Source of the DNA: Verrucomicrobiota bacterium
GTDB taxonomy: Bacteria; Verrucomicrobiota; Verrucomicrobiia; Chthoniobacterales; UBA10450
Assembly (NCBI GenBank): GCA_003219355.1
Contig: QHOQ01000072.1
Span: 1-17,980, forward strand
Reading direction: 5' to 3'
DNA: 17,980 nucleotides
Numbering within the stretch: the first letter of the stretch is position 1; every line of letters begins with the position of its first letter. Under the pieces are notes generated by a model, which did no database searches, was not told the DNA's origin, and worked only from the letters and a program-made list of their open reading frames with translations. The translations under genes and the position numbers were made by a program. Positions 1-6,802 of the stretch are shown piece by piece.

Positions 1-400
1 CTTCCAGCGTCTTAATAAACGTATTACGGTCGCCGCCGAATGACTCCCGGATAATCTCTTGCATCCGCTGATCCACCAAGTGATCCGGGATTTGATAATT
101 TTCTTTTTTAAACGCCTGGATGATCAGCCGTCGATCAACCAGGTCTTTTAGAGCCGCTTCTCGCAATTGCTTCAGTTGCTTTTCGAGCTCCTCGCCAGTG
201 TATTGGGAACGTAGCAACTTTTCCCGTGGCGCCGACAGCATGCGTACTTGCGAGTATGTGATCACGTCCTGGTTCACCACTGCCGCGATACCGTCAACGA
301 CTTGTGTCTCGGCGGCGAATGCGGCGCGGCAAAGCGGCGGCATAAGGAGTCCGACCGCCACCAGGAACGCGGTAGCAAACTGACGGATGATATATCTCAT
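1..400 (-). CDS. SurA-like periplasmic chaperone / peptidyl-prolyl isomerase, N-terminal part (cut by window edge)
   Basis: Only the first 133 codons lie in the window; the C-terminal part is beyond the left edge. The protein opens with a Sec signal peptide (MRYIIRQFATAFLVAVGLL, then a CRAAFA cleavage region). It continues with VVDGIAAVVNQDVITYSQV, the hallmark opening of SurA N-domains, and a helical segment with LKDLVDRRLIIQAF. SurA-family proteins escort outer-membrane proteins through the periplasm, and many carry one or two parvulin domains after this region; whether one is present here cannot be seen. The ATG overlaps the mfd stop codon as ATGA, so it is probably translated by coupling to mfd. 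The start is fixed by that overlap and by the signal peptide. The SurA-like fold is confident; the exact subfamily (SurA, PrsA or PpiD-like) is not. Confidence 0.85.
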   Translation of the reverse strand, partial: MRYIIRQFATAFLVAVGLLMPPLCRAAFAAETQVVDGIAAVVNQDVITYSQVRMLSAPREKLLRSQYTGEELEKQLKQLREAALKDLVDRRLIIQAFKKENYQIPDHLVDQRMQEIIRESFGGDRNTFIKTLE

Positions 401-3400
401 AATTTCTTGATTAGCTCGAGAACTTCCCCCAGCTGCTGTTCGATTTCGGGTGCAACTAAACGGGGGAATTTGCCCGCGACAAGTATAAAATCTCCGCGTT
501 GGGTCAACATCAGCTTGCGTTCCCGCACTTCGACACGGCTGACGCCGGATCTTGCCGCAGCGAGCTTGATTTCGGTGAGAAGAAACAAATTGTCAACCGC
601 CATCGGGAATGATCCAAAGCGATCGCGCCAATCGCGCCGTAGGTGATCGAGCTGCTCACGTGAAGTGATTTCCGCGATATCGCGATAGGCTCGGATCCGC
701 AAACTCGCATCGGCGATAAAACTGGTCGGCGCAAAAGCGGCCACGCGCGCCTGCGGCCCAAGATGAACGAATTCCGCTTCATTCGTAGCAACGAAGTCGA
801 GCCGAAGATCGACATCGAGCCGGAACCGCAATTTTTCACCCTTGCGCTGTGCGACCGCTTGCTTGAGCAACTGGCAGTACAAATCGAAACCGACCGCCAT
901 GATGTGGCCGCTTTGCGCTGTACCAAGAATGCTGCCCGCACCCCGAATCTCCAGGTCGCGCATGGCGATGCGAAAACCGGCGCCTAGCGAGCTGTATTGT
1001 TTGATCGCATTGATCCGTTTGCGCGCGGCGCCAATTGCCATCATCTCACGCGGAAGAAGGAGATAAGCGTACGCTTTGTGCTCGGCCCGCCCGACGCGCC
1101 CGCGAAGTTGATAGAGATCGGCGAGACCAAACCTATCCGCACGATCGATGATGATGGTGTTGGCATTCGGTATATCGAGTCCGCTCTCGATGATCGTCGT
1201 GCAAACGAGTACGTCGACTTTCCCGCTGATGAATCGCGCCATGACGGCCTCGAGTTCGTCAGAATCCATCTGGCCATGGCCGACCTCAATCCTTGCCTGC
1301 GGGCAAAGATCGGCAATACGATCGCGCACGCGGTCGATCGTCTGGATGCGGTTATGCAAAAAGAAAATCTGACCTTGCCGTTCGAGTTCGCGATTGATCG
1401 CGTCGCGAATGAGCCGTTCATCATACGCGGACACCACCGTTTCGACCGGCAAGCGATTGAGCGGCGGGGTCTCAATCGTAGACATGTCCTTTACGCCGAC
1501 GAGCGAAAGATAAAGAGTGCGTGGGATTGGCGTGGCGGAGAGCGTTAGGACATCGACGAGCTTGAAAAGTTCTTTGAATTTTTCTTTGTGCAAAACGCCG
1601 AACCGCTGCTCCTCGTCGATTACGACGAGGCCGAGATCTTTGAAGGCGACGTCGCCGGAGATGAGTCGATGCGTGCCGATCACCATATCGACACCGCCTT
1701 CGCGCAACAGTTGCAAGACTTTCTTCTGTTCCGATTGTGAACGAAAACGGCTGAGCATTTCGATGCGCACGGGATAATCGAGCATGCGTTGTCGAAACAC
1801 CTCGAAATGCTGTTGGGCGAGAACGGTGGTTGGTGCGAGGACCGCGACCTGTTTGCCATCCATTACCGCTTTGAACGCGGCGCGAATCGCGACCTCGGTC
1901 TTGCCAAAACCGACATCGCCGCAAATCAGGCGGTCCATAGGCTGGGAGCGCTCCATGTCGATCTTTGTGTCGATAATCGCTTTCAATTGATCAGGCGTTT
2001 CGCGGAACGGGAATGAATGTTCAAATTCGGTTTGCCATTTGCTGTCGGGAGCAAATGCGTGGCCGGGATGGGTTTGCCGCTCGGCCTGGAGGGCGAGCAT
2101 TTTGCCGGCATAGTCGAAAATGGATGCTGCGGCGTTTTTCTTGGCCCGTGCCCACTTCGCGTCTCCAAGCGAGCTGAGAGGCGGCGATTTTTTTCCGACG
2201 CCAACATAGCGCGACACCAGATACGCTTGCTCGAGCGGGACATAAACCTTCGCTTCATCCGCGAACTCGATCGAAAGCACTTCGTCTTTACCGACTCTTT
2301 GCAACCCACAAAATCGTCCGATGCCATGCTCGAGATGCACGACAAAGTCACCTTCTGTCAGCTCACTGAAATCGATCTGCGCGCGATGGCGTTCGATGCG
2401 TCGCAACCGCCGGCGACCGTGTGCGGCCAACCTCCCGAATAACTCCGCTGCCGAAAGCACGACGAGATTCGCTGCGGGAAAACAAAATCCACGGGCGAGC
2501 GTACCTTCTGCAAGATCGACACTGTTCAGCGTTTCTTTCTCGTCCATGATCTCGCGAAAGCGCTCGATCTCGCCCTCAGTCTGAAAATAAATGACGATCT
2601 TTGCCTTGTTCGCGCGCCATTCTCTCAAGCGCGCGGCAAATTGTGCGCGCTTTGCTTCAGCAAGCATGAGATCGCCGATCGCAAATTCACCGATTTCACA
2701 ATCCTGAAATGCGCCGCTAAAATCTTCCGGTCCCCGCTCAGTCCAGCCCGCTCTAATTTGGATGTCGGCGCTGAAACGTTCTTCGGGTTCGATTGCGATC
2801 TGGAGATGATCGTGCCCAATATAATCGCGGACGGTGGCGCCTTGATCATCTGCCGCTCCGAGCAGAATATCGGCGAACCTCAGATCGCGCACTGAAATCT
2901 GACTGTCGATGTCGAACTCACGCAACGATTCGATTTGGTCGCCAAAAAATTCCAAGCGCGTTGGTAGGGGCGCCTGCCACGAATAAAGGTCGACAATTCC
3001 GCCGCGGACTGCGAATTGTCCGCGCGTCGCAACTTGAGCTACGCGCTCGTAACCGGCTCCGGTAAGCTGTTCGAGGATGCGTTCCATCTTCTCATTTGTC
3101 CCGCGTCGAAGCCGAACAAGGGCGGTTTGGAGCACGCCGCGTCTCGGGGCAGCTTGATCGAGACTTGCGCGTGTGGCGACGATTAGCCGAGGAGCCTGCT
3201 CGCGCTGAAGTTGCGTAAGTAATCCAAGTCGCTCCGCCGCGATTTCGGGGTCCGGCAAAATATTTTCGAGCGCGGCGAATTCCGCCTCCGGCAAAAAGAG
3301 CGCGTTCGGCTGCCAGTTCAGCAAACTTTCATAGAGCAATTCCTGGGAACGGATGCTGGGGCAAAGGACCCAAATCATGTTCTCGGTCTTGGACGCGATG

Positions 3401-3546
3401 GTAGCGACCAGAAATGCTTGCGCCGGCTCGATCACGTGCGAAAACTGGACCGGCCATTGCCCCCTCGCGATTGCTCGAAGTTTGTGCGCAATCGCCTCGG
3501 TCTTCGCGACGATTTCTAGAAGATCTGTGGGTTCCGGTTTCTGCAC
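397..3546 (-). CDS. mfd: Transcription-repair coupling factor Mfd
   Basis: This DNA translocase displaces RNA polymerase stalled at lesions and recruits UvrA for strand-specific excision repair. The 1049-residue product is somewhat shorter than E. coli Mfd (1148). Visible in order: a UvrB-homology N-terminal module (about 30-300, with ATRGQFAVRGGIVDLY near 173-188); a CarD-like RNA polymerase-interaction domain (about 396-460, LTEGDFVVHLEHGIGRF); RecG-like helicase motifs including Walker A GDVGFGKT (543-550), DEEQ box (644-647), SATPIPRT (670-677) and motif VI LRGRVGR (814-820); the TRG translocation region (about 846-880); and a C-terminal UvrA-masking domain (about 900-1049). All core ATPase motifs are intact. 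The start is GTG, about 70 bases after aroF, and the stop overlaps the next ATG. Family assignment is very secure; the exact start is less so. Confidence 0.97.
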   Translation of the reverse strand: MQKPEPTDLLEIVAKTEAIAHKLRAIARGQWPVQFSHVIEPAQAFLVATIASKTENMIWVLCPSIRSQELLYESLLNWQPNALFLPEAEFAALENILPDPEIAAERLGLLTQLQREQAPRLIVATRASLDQAAPRRGVLQTALVRLRRGTNEKMERILEQLTGAGYERVAQVATRGQFAVRGGIVDLYSWQAPLPTRLEFFGDQIESLREFDIDSQISVRDLRFADILLGAADDQGATVRDYIGHDHLQIAIEPEERFSADIQIRAGWTERGPEDFSGAFQDCEIGEFAIGDLMLAEAKRAQFAARLREWRANKAKIVIYFQTEGEIERFREIMDEKETLNSVDLAEGTLARGFCFPAANLVVLSAAELFGRLAAHGRRRLRRIERHRAQIDFSELTEGDFVVHLEHGIGRFCGLQRVGKDEVLSIEFADEAKVYVPLEQAYLVSRYVGVGKKSPPLSSLGDAKWARAKKNAAASIFDYAGKMLALQAERQTHPGHAFAPDSKWQTEFEHSFPFRETPDQLKAIIDTKIDMERSQPMDRLICGDVGFGKTEVAIRAAFKAVMDGKQVAVLAPTTVLAQQHFEVFRQRMLDYPVRIEMLSRFRSQSEQKKVLQLLREGGVDMVIGTHRLISGDVAFKDLGLVVIDEEQRFGVLHKEKFKELFKLVDVLTLSATPIPRTLYLSLVGVKDMSTIETPPLNRLPVETVVSAYDERLIRDAINRELERQGQIFFLHNRIQTIDRVRDRIADLCPQARIEVGHGQMDSDELEAVMARFISGKVDVLVCTTIIESGLDIPNANTIIIDRADRFGLADLYQLRGRVGRAEHKAYAYLLLPREMMAIGAARKRINAIKQYSSLGAGFRIAMRDLEIRGAGSILGTAQSGHIMAVGFDLYCQLLKQAVAQRKGEKLRFRLDVDLRLDFVATNEAEFVHLGPQARVAAFAPTSFIADASLRIRAYRDIAEITSREQLDHLRRDWRDRFGSFPMAVDNLFLLTEIKLAAARSGVSRVEVRERKLMLTQRGDFILVAGKFPRLVAPEIEQQLGEVLELIKKL

Positions 3547-3579
3547 CGGTTAGCTCTCGCCGAAAAGACGTGGAAGTTC

Positions 3580-3599
3580 AAAATTGCTCGCTGGAGCAA
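3580..3599 (-). terminator. Probable intrinsic terminator after aroF
   Basis: On the minus strand, about 15 bases past the aroF stop, TTGCTC-CAGC-GAGCAA forms a perfect 6-bp stem with a 4-base loop, directly followed by TTTT. The stem is short and the T run brief, so termination may be partial. If it works, mfd must be transcribed from leftover readthrough or from a promoter in the short stretch 3547-3580, where I see no convincing -35/-10 pair. Confidence 0.45.
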
Positions 3600-3613
3600 C
3601 TTTGAGTGAGCAG

Positions 3614-4627
3614 TTAGAGTTTCCTGCCAATGGCTGTGGCCACGGCCCGGAGGCGCGGAACAAGGTCGGCGAAAATTTCCGGCGTGAGTGCTTGATCGCC
3701 ATCGCTCTTGGCCAATTCGGGGGAATCGTGGACTTCGATCATGAGCGCGTCCGCTCCGGCTGCGACCGCAGCAAGAGACATCTGCGGAACAAATTCGCGC
3801 AGGCCGATTGCATGGGTTGGGTCGACAATTACTGGCAAATGAGTTTTGGATTTCAAGAGCGGAACTGCGCCAAGGTCAAGCGTGTAGCGTGTCGCAGTCT
3901 CAAACGTACGAATCCCGCGCTCGCAGAGAATCACGTTCCTGTTGCCCTCGCTCAAGATATATTCCGCACTCATGATCAGGTCATTGACTGTGGCGCTGAA
4001 TCCGCGCTTGAGTAGGACCGGCAATCTGCTGCGGCCGACTTCCTTCAAGAGAGAGAAATTCTGCATGTTGCGTGTACCCACTTGAAGACAGTCCGCGTAT
4101 TTTTCGACCACGGACAAATCGCGGGGATCCATGATTTCGGTAATCACGGGCAGGCCCGTTTCGGCGCGCGCTTCAGCGAGAAAGCGAAGCCCGTCTTCGC
4201 GTAATCCCTGAAAACTATATGGCGAAGTGCGCGGTTTAAATGCACCGCCGCGCAAGATTTTTGCGCCAAATTTTTTGACGATTTCTCCGATTGATAAAAT
4301 CTGCTCTCTGCTTTCGACCGAACATGGACCAGAAATCAGAACAACATCCTCATTTCCGCCAATTGGCACGCCACCAATTGATACCGACGAGGCTCCGCGG
4401 GATTCGCGTGAAGCGAGCTTGTACGGCTTCAGCACGGGAACGATTGCTTCGACGCCAGGCATGGCGGCGAGCGGTTTTTCGCGAAGGAGAGCTTCAGGCC
4501 CAATCACACCGATGATCACGCGCGATGCGCCCCGGCTGATTTGCGCGTCAAGGCCGAATTCGCGGACGCGAGTGACGAGCCGCTTGATTTGTTCCTCAGT
4601 AGCGTTCGGTTGCGCAATGATGATCAT
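3614..4627 (-). CDS. aroF: 3-deoxy-7-phosphoheptulonate (DAHP) synthase, type I-beta
   Basis: It condenses phosphoenolpyruvate with erythrose 4-phosphate to DAHP, the first step of the shikimate pathway, in the cytoplasm. The 337-residue length and architecture match the Thermotoga maritima-type enzyme. Residues 1-70 form a ferredoxin-like domain (MIIIAQPNATEEQIKRL), which in that family mediates feedback inhibition by aromatic amino acids. A TIM barrel follows. The expected metal ligands fall at C102 (GPCSVES), H272 (VDPTHAIG), E298 (IEVH) and D309 (SDG). Substrate motifs GGAFKPRTSPYSFQG (127-141) and KRG (207-209) are present. Start: the ATG gives the canonical N-terminus. It lies 8 bases after a CCGGCGG/CCGCCGG inverted repeat (4635-4661), and no Shine-Dalgarno is visible. 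The gene follows the L,D-transpeptidase and is probably co-transcribed with it. Confidence 0.95.
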   Translation of the reverse strand: MIIIAQPNATEEQIKRLVTRVREFGLDAQISRGASRVIIGVIGPEALLREKPLAAMPGVEAIVPVLKPYKLASRESRGASSVSIGGVPIGGNEDVVLISGPCSVESREQILSIGEIVKKFGAKILRGGAFKPRTSPYSFQGLREDGLRFLAEARAETGLPVITEIMDPRDLSVVEKYADCLQVGTRNMQNFSLLKEVGRSRLPVLLKRGFSATVNDLIMSAEYILSEGNRNVILCERGIRTFETATRYTLDLGAVPLLKSKTHLPVIVDPTHAIGLREFVPQMSLAAVAAGADALMIEVHDSPELAKSDGDQALTPEIFADLVPRLRAVATAIGRKL

Positions 4628-4634
4628 ATTTCGA

Positions 4635-4661
4635 CCGGCGGAATGATGAGAATGCCGCCGG
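4635..4661 (-). repeat. Inverted repeat just upstream of the aroF start
   Basis: CCGGCGG (4635-4641) and CCGCCGG (4655-4661) form a perfect 7-bp stem with a 13-base loop, ending 8 bases before the aroF ATG. In the transcript such a hairpin could affect aroF initiation. It may instead be an accident of sequence that once coded for protein, because it falls inside the open in-frame extension of the upstream L,D-transpeptidase. Confidence 0.35.
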
Positions 4662-4701
4662 CACGAATCTTCTGCAAGCCCAGATGCTGACCCAGAGGAA
4701 T

Positions 4702-5310
4702 CTAATTTGTAATCGTAACGGGGGTTCCGGTCGACACAGACTTGAAAAAGTTTTCCGCCATAAATTCAGGCATCCGGATGCATCCGTGAGAAGCCGGGTA
4801 ACCTGGCAAGTAACCGGCATGCATTCCTGTCCCAGAAACGATGCGCATAAAATAAGGCATCGGCGTGCCCCTAAAATGAGCGCCGGGCGGTTTCGGATCT
4901 TTCGTTACGTCAACGTTGGGCACAACTACGTTGCCGGCCGAATCGACGTAATCTCCAAATAAGCTCGAGACATGGTCCTTGTCCTTCTGAATAATTGAGA
5001 AATGCCCATAGGGAGTGTTTAACCCTTCGCGGCCAGTCGAGAGTTGGGAAACGCCGACGAGCACACCGCTCTTGTAAAAGTAGGCGCGTTGCTCCCGGAG
5101 ACTGATAGTGATGGAAGGCTTCCCCTCCATCCCATCACCATCCCAGTACGAGACAGAGTCCTGTGGCGCCCCAGCTGGAGCGTTCCCGTAACCCCCTCCG
5201 AGATATTGGGTGCGGGCTGAGTAACGGGGATCTTCGGCACAACCAGCCACAACGAGAAGAAGAGCAGCGGAAAATGCCGCCATCAGACTGCGATAAAACG
5301 AAGGACGCAT
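4702..5310 (-). CDS. L,D-transpeptidase (YkuD domain) lipoprotein
   Basis: Enzymes of this family form 3-3 cross-links in peptidoglycan or attach proteins to it, acting in the periplasm. From the chosen ATG the product is 202 residues. A lipoprotein signal ends in the lipobox LLVVAGC (lipidated Cys24). A linker follows, then a YkuD domain from about residue 65, with STGREGLNTPYG (91-102) and the catalytic signature at H164 and SHGCIR (174-179, nucleophile Cys177). An upstream ATG at 5340 and a longer frame to 5376 exist, but the start at 5310 gives the best lipoprotein signal and lies just after a candidate promoter. Oddity: the TAG stop is followed in frame by 25 more codons (to 4626) whose TGA overlaps the aroF ATG as ATGA, so the gene may once have been longer. 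Confidence 0.9.
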   Translation of the reverse strand: MRPSFYRSLMAAFSAALLLVVAGCAEDPRYSARTQYLGGGYGNAPAGAPQDSVSYWDGDGMEGKPSITISLREQRAYFYKSGVLVGVSQLSTGREGLNTPYGHFSIIQKDKDHVSSLFGDYVDSAGNVVVPNVDVTKDPKPPGAHFRGTPMPYFMRIVSGTGMHAGYLPGYPASHGCIRMPEFMAENFFKSVSTGTPVTITN

Positions 5311-5327
5311 AAGAATTTTGGACAGAC

Positions 5328-5357
5328 TTTCTATGCGCATGCAATGTGAAATGTCAA
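5328..5357 (-). promoter_or_regulatory. Candidate sigma70-type promoter for the L,D-transpeptidase/aroF transcript
   Basis: On the minus strand TTGACA (5352-5357), a perfect -35 consensus, is followed after 18 bases by TAGAAA (5328-5333), a 4/6 match to TATAAT. Transcription would start about 15 bases before the ATG at 5310. This is one reason for preferring that start over the two longer alternatives, which would put the promoter inside the gene. Confidence 0.4.
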
Positions 5358-5488
5358 GCGAGAGGCCGCCTTTCACGGTTTAAGAAATCTAAGTAAAAAG
5401 CTAGACTGACATGAAGGGCGACGGCTTGAATTGTGCGCGGTTTAATGCAGACTTCCGGCCATCTCCCCAATCGCTGATTCCGAAGATT

Positions 5489-5845
5489 ATGCCTACCTAC
5501 GACTATTCTTGTCAAAAGTGCGGACAGAATTTTGAGGCATTTCAGTCAATGCGCAATGAGCCATTTCGTGAATGTCCAAAGAATCTGTGTCGGCTTCCGA
5601 AATGGGGACATGGAAAGGTGAAGCGTCTGCTGGGCACGGGGGCCGGTCTTATTTTCAAGGGCTCCGGCTTTTACATTACGGATTATCGAAGTGATTCGTA
5701 TAGAGAGGCCGCCCAAAAAGAAGCGCCTTCCACGTCGACTGCCGTGGAAAAATCAACCGCGCCGAAAGAAGCAGGTGGCAAGGCTGTGGCGGCAACGTCG
5801 ACAAAGACGCCTGAGAAAAAGTCGCCAATAGAACCGAGCGGATGA
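5489..5845 (+). CDS. FmdB-family zinc-ribbon protein
   Basis: Small regulatory-type protein of 118 residues. It begins with the family signature MPTYDYSCQKCG, has VKRLLGTGAGLIFKGSGFYITDYR in the middle (about 50-73), and ends in a low-complexity Ala/Lys/Thr/Pro-rich tail. CxxC at Cys8/Cys11 is the first zinc knuckle. The second knuckle is unusual: the family normally has CPxC, here it is CPKNLC (Cys29, Cys34) with extra residues before GKVKR. FmdB was named from a putative regulator of formamidase expression, and the role of most members is unknown. The start is set by the conserved MPTY; the longer upstream frame (from 5411) lacks family resemblance. It is divergent from the L,D-transpeptidase. 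Confidence 0.88.
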   Translation: MPTYDYSCQKCGQNFEAFQSMRNEPFRECPKNLCRLPKWGHGKVKRLLGTGAGLIFKGSGFYITDYRSDSYREAAQKEAPSTSTAVEKSTAPKEAGGKAVAATSTKTPEKKSPIEPSG

Positions 5846-5908
5846 GCTCGAAGAGCCTCAGAAGCGATCCCCCCTTCGTTCTTAGCTTGATGAGGCCGTA
5901 ATAGCGCA

Positions 5909-5948
5909 ACCGGCGGCTCGCCCTTTACACCCTTGCGAGTCCGCCGGT
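5909..5948. repeat. Long stem-loop between convergent genes
   Basis: ACCGGCGGCTCG (5909-5920) pairs with CGAG-T-CCGCCGGT (5936-5948), a 12-bp stem with one bulged T and a 15-base loop. It lies in the 164-base gap between the 3' ends of the FmdB-like gene and the peptidoglycan-binding gene. The position fits a bidirectional transcription end or mRNA-stabilising hairpin, but no T run follows on either strand. It could also be a copy of a dispersed extragenic palindrome. A smaller CAACC/GGTTG inverted repeat lies nearby (5984-5999). I see nothing else in this gap. Confidence 0.5.
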
Positions 5949-6009
5949 CAACCAACCGAAAGATCGACAATCGAATGCCGGATCAACCAGGCCCGGTTGT
6001 CCACCAAAT

Positions 6010-6663
6010 CTAGTAGCGATCGATCGCGCCGTACTCGCGCTGGTTTTGGCTGCGTTCGTACGCCCGAATCGCGCGTCGCGTCTCTGGTCCCATGATTCCA
6101 TCAATGCTGCCGTGGTAGTATCCCGCCCGAGCCAGCCGGCGTTGCAGCTGCGCAACCGAAGACCCTCCGCGGTAACGATCGCTGTAGCCGTACCCCTGAT
6201 CGCCGTAACCGGCGTCGCCGTAATAATTCCCGTAATTATAATCGTACCCGTATCCATATGGGTAACCATAACCATAGTCGTATCCGTATGGGTAGCCGTA
6301 GCCGTAAGATCCGTACGGATATCCCCACCCCAAGCCCCAGTACGGAAAGCCGAAGCTGCCGATGAAGATGACGTCATTATTATTATGATGGTGGTGGCGC
6401 CAATTGCCGTTCCAATTGCCTCCACCCCAGCGCTGCCCACTCCAATTCCCGCCGTTCCAATTGCGGCCGCTCCAAGTGCCGCCTCCCCAACGCTGGCCAC
6501 TCCATGTGCCCATTCCGCTGCGAGTAAACGTGTGCCCGCCACGCGCTGGCATCGAAGCGAAATGCCCGCCACCGTGGCCCCCGCGCTGATCCGCGCTTAC
6601 TGCGGATGTAGTCAAGGTAACCGCGGCGAAGAAACTTAAGAAACGTATAGATTTTGAATTCAT
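6010..6663 (-). CDS. Secreted Gly/Tyr/Trp-rich protein with C-terminal peptidoglycan-binding domain
   Basis: The 217-residue product has a Sec signal peptide (about 1-24, ending SAVSA). A Gly/Trp-rich zone follows (about 50-88) with four imperfect 10-residue units of the type G-[TN]-W-S-G-x-x-W-x-G. Then come HHHHNNND (90-97) and a Tyr/Gly/Pro-rich zone (about 113-160) with repeated YGYPYGYDYG. The C-terminus (about 168-205; SVAQLQRRLARAGYYHGSIDG, then GPETRRAIRAY) is a PG_binding_1 domain, which anchors proteins to peptidoglycan. The middle resembles extended, flexible surface or wall-associated low-complexity segments; its job is unknown. The signal peptide sets the start. The ATG lies within the 3' arm of a perfect inverted repeat that also covers a TATAAT box. 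Opposite-strand frames here are by-products of the repeats. Confidence 0.85.
   Translation of the reverse strand: MNSKSIRFLSFFAAVTLTTSAVSADQRGGHGGGHFASMPARGGHTFTRSGMGTWSGQRWGGGTWSGRNWNGGNWSGQRWGGGNWNGNWRHHHHNNNDVIFIGSFGFPYWGLGWGYPYGSYGYGYPYGYDYGYGYPYGYGYDYNYGNYYGDAGYGDQGYGYSDRYRGGSSVAQLQRRLARAGYYHGSIDGIMGPETRRAIRAYERSQNQREYGAIDRY
6226..6318 (-). repeat. Tyr-Gly-Pro coding repeat
   Basis: Imperfect short-period repeats (gtatccatatggg / gtatccgtatggg and variants on the plus strand) encode alternating Tyr-Gly-Tyr-Pro units in the peptidoglycan-binding protein. Such tracts change length easily by slippage. Confidence 0.6.
6403..6510 (-). repeat. Imperfect 30-bp tandem repeats encoding Gly-Trp units
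   Basis: About three and a half units with a 30-base period encode GTWSGQRWGG, GTWSGRNWNG, GNWSGQRWGG and the partial GNWNGN in the same protein. The plus-strand hallmark is recurring ccaattgcc / ccaacgctggccactcc blocks. Near-identical units 1 and 3 suggest recent duplication within the gene. Confidence 0.6.
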
Positions 6664-6690
6664 AGATTATTTCCGTGTCTATGAATTATA
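6657..6690 (-). promoter_or_regulatory. Inverted-repeat operator or hairpin over promoter and start codon of the peptidoglycan-binding gene
   Basis: AATTCATAGA (6657-6666) and TCTATGAATT (6678-6687) are perfect 10-bp arms around an 11-base spacer. On the minus strand a TATAAT box (6685-6690) overlaps the upstream arm, while the gene's ATG (6661-6663) lies in the downstream arm. A weak ACGGA ribosome-binding motif sits in the spacer. The layout fits a dimeric repressor site blocking both -10 and initiation region, or an RNA hairpin hiding the start codon. The -35 is poor (GAGACT, 17 bases upstream). Confidence 0.5.
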
Positions 6691-6802
6691 CACTCCAAAA
6701 CGGGGAGAGTCTCGGTATTTTTCCGTCGACCAATGAAAAATCACTCTGCAGTTCGTGCTCGCCCGCTCATCGCGTCCTCGATTATTATCCGCCAGCCATC
6801 CG

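Noticed and set aside
6046..6639. A 197-codon plus-strand frame opposite the peptidoglycan-binding gene, and a 215-codon minus-strand frame at 5925-6572
   Set aside because: Both arise from the repetitive codons of the real gene. Their products are low-complexity (Val/Ile/Pro or Thr/Ala/Gly/Ile repeats) and lack signal peptide or domain, while the 6010-6663 frame has both.
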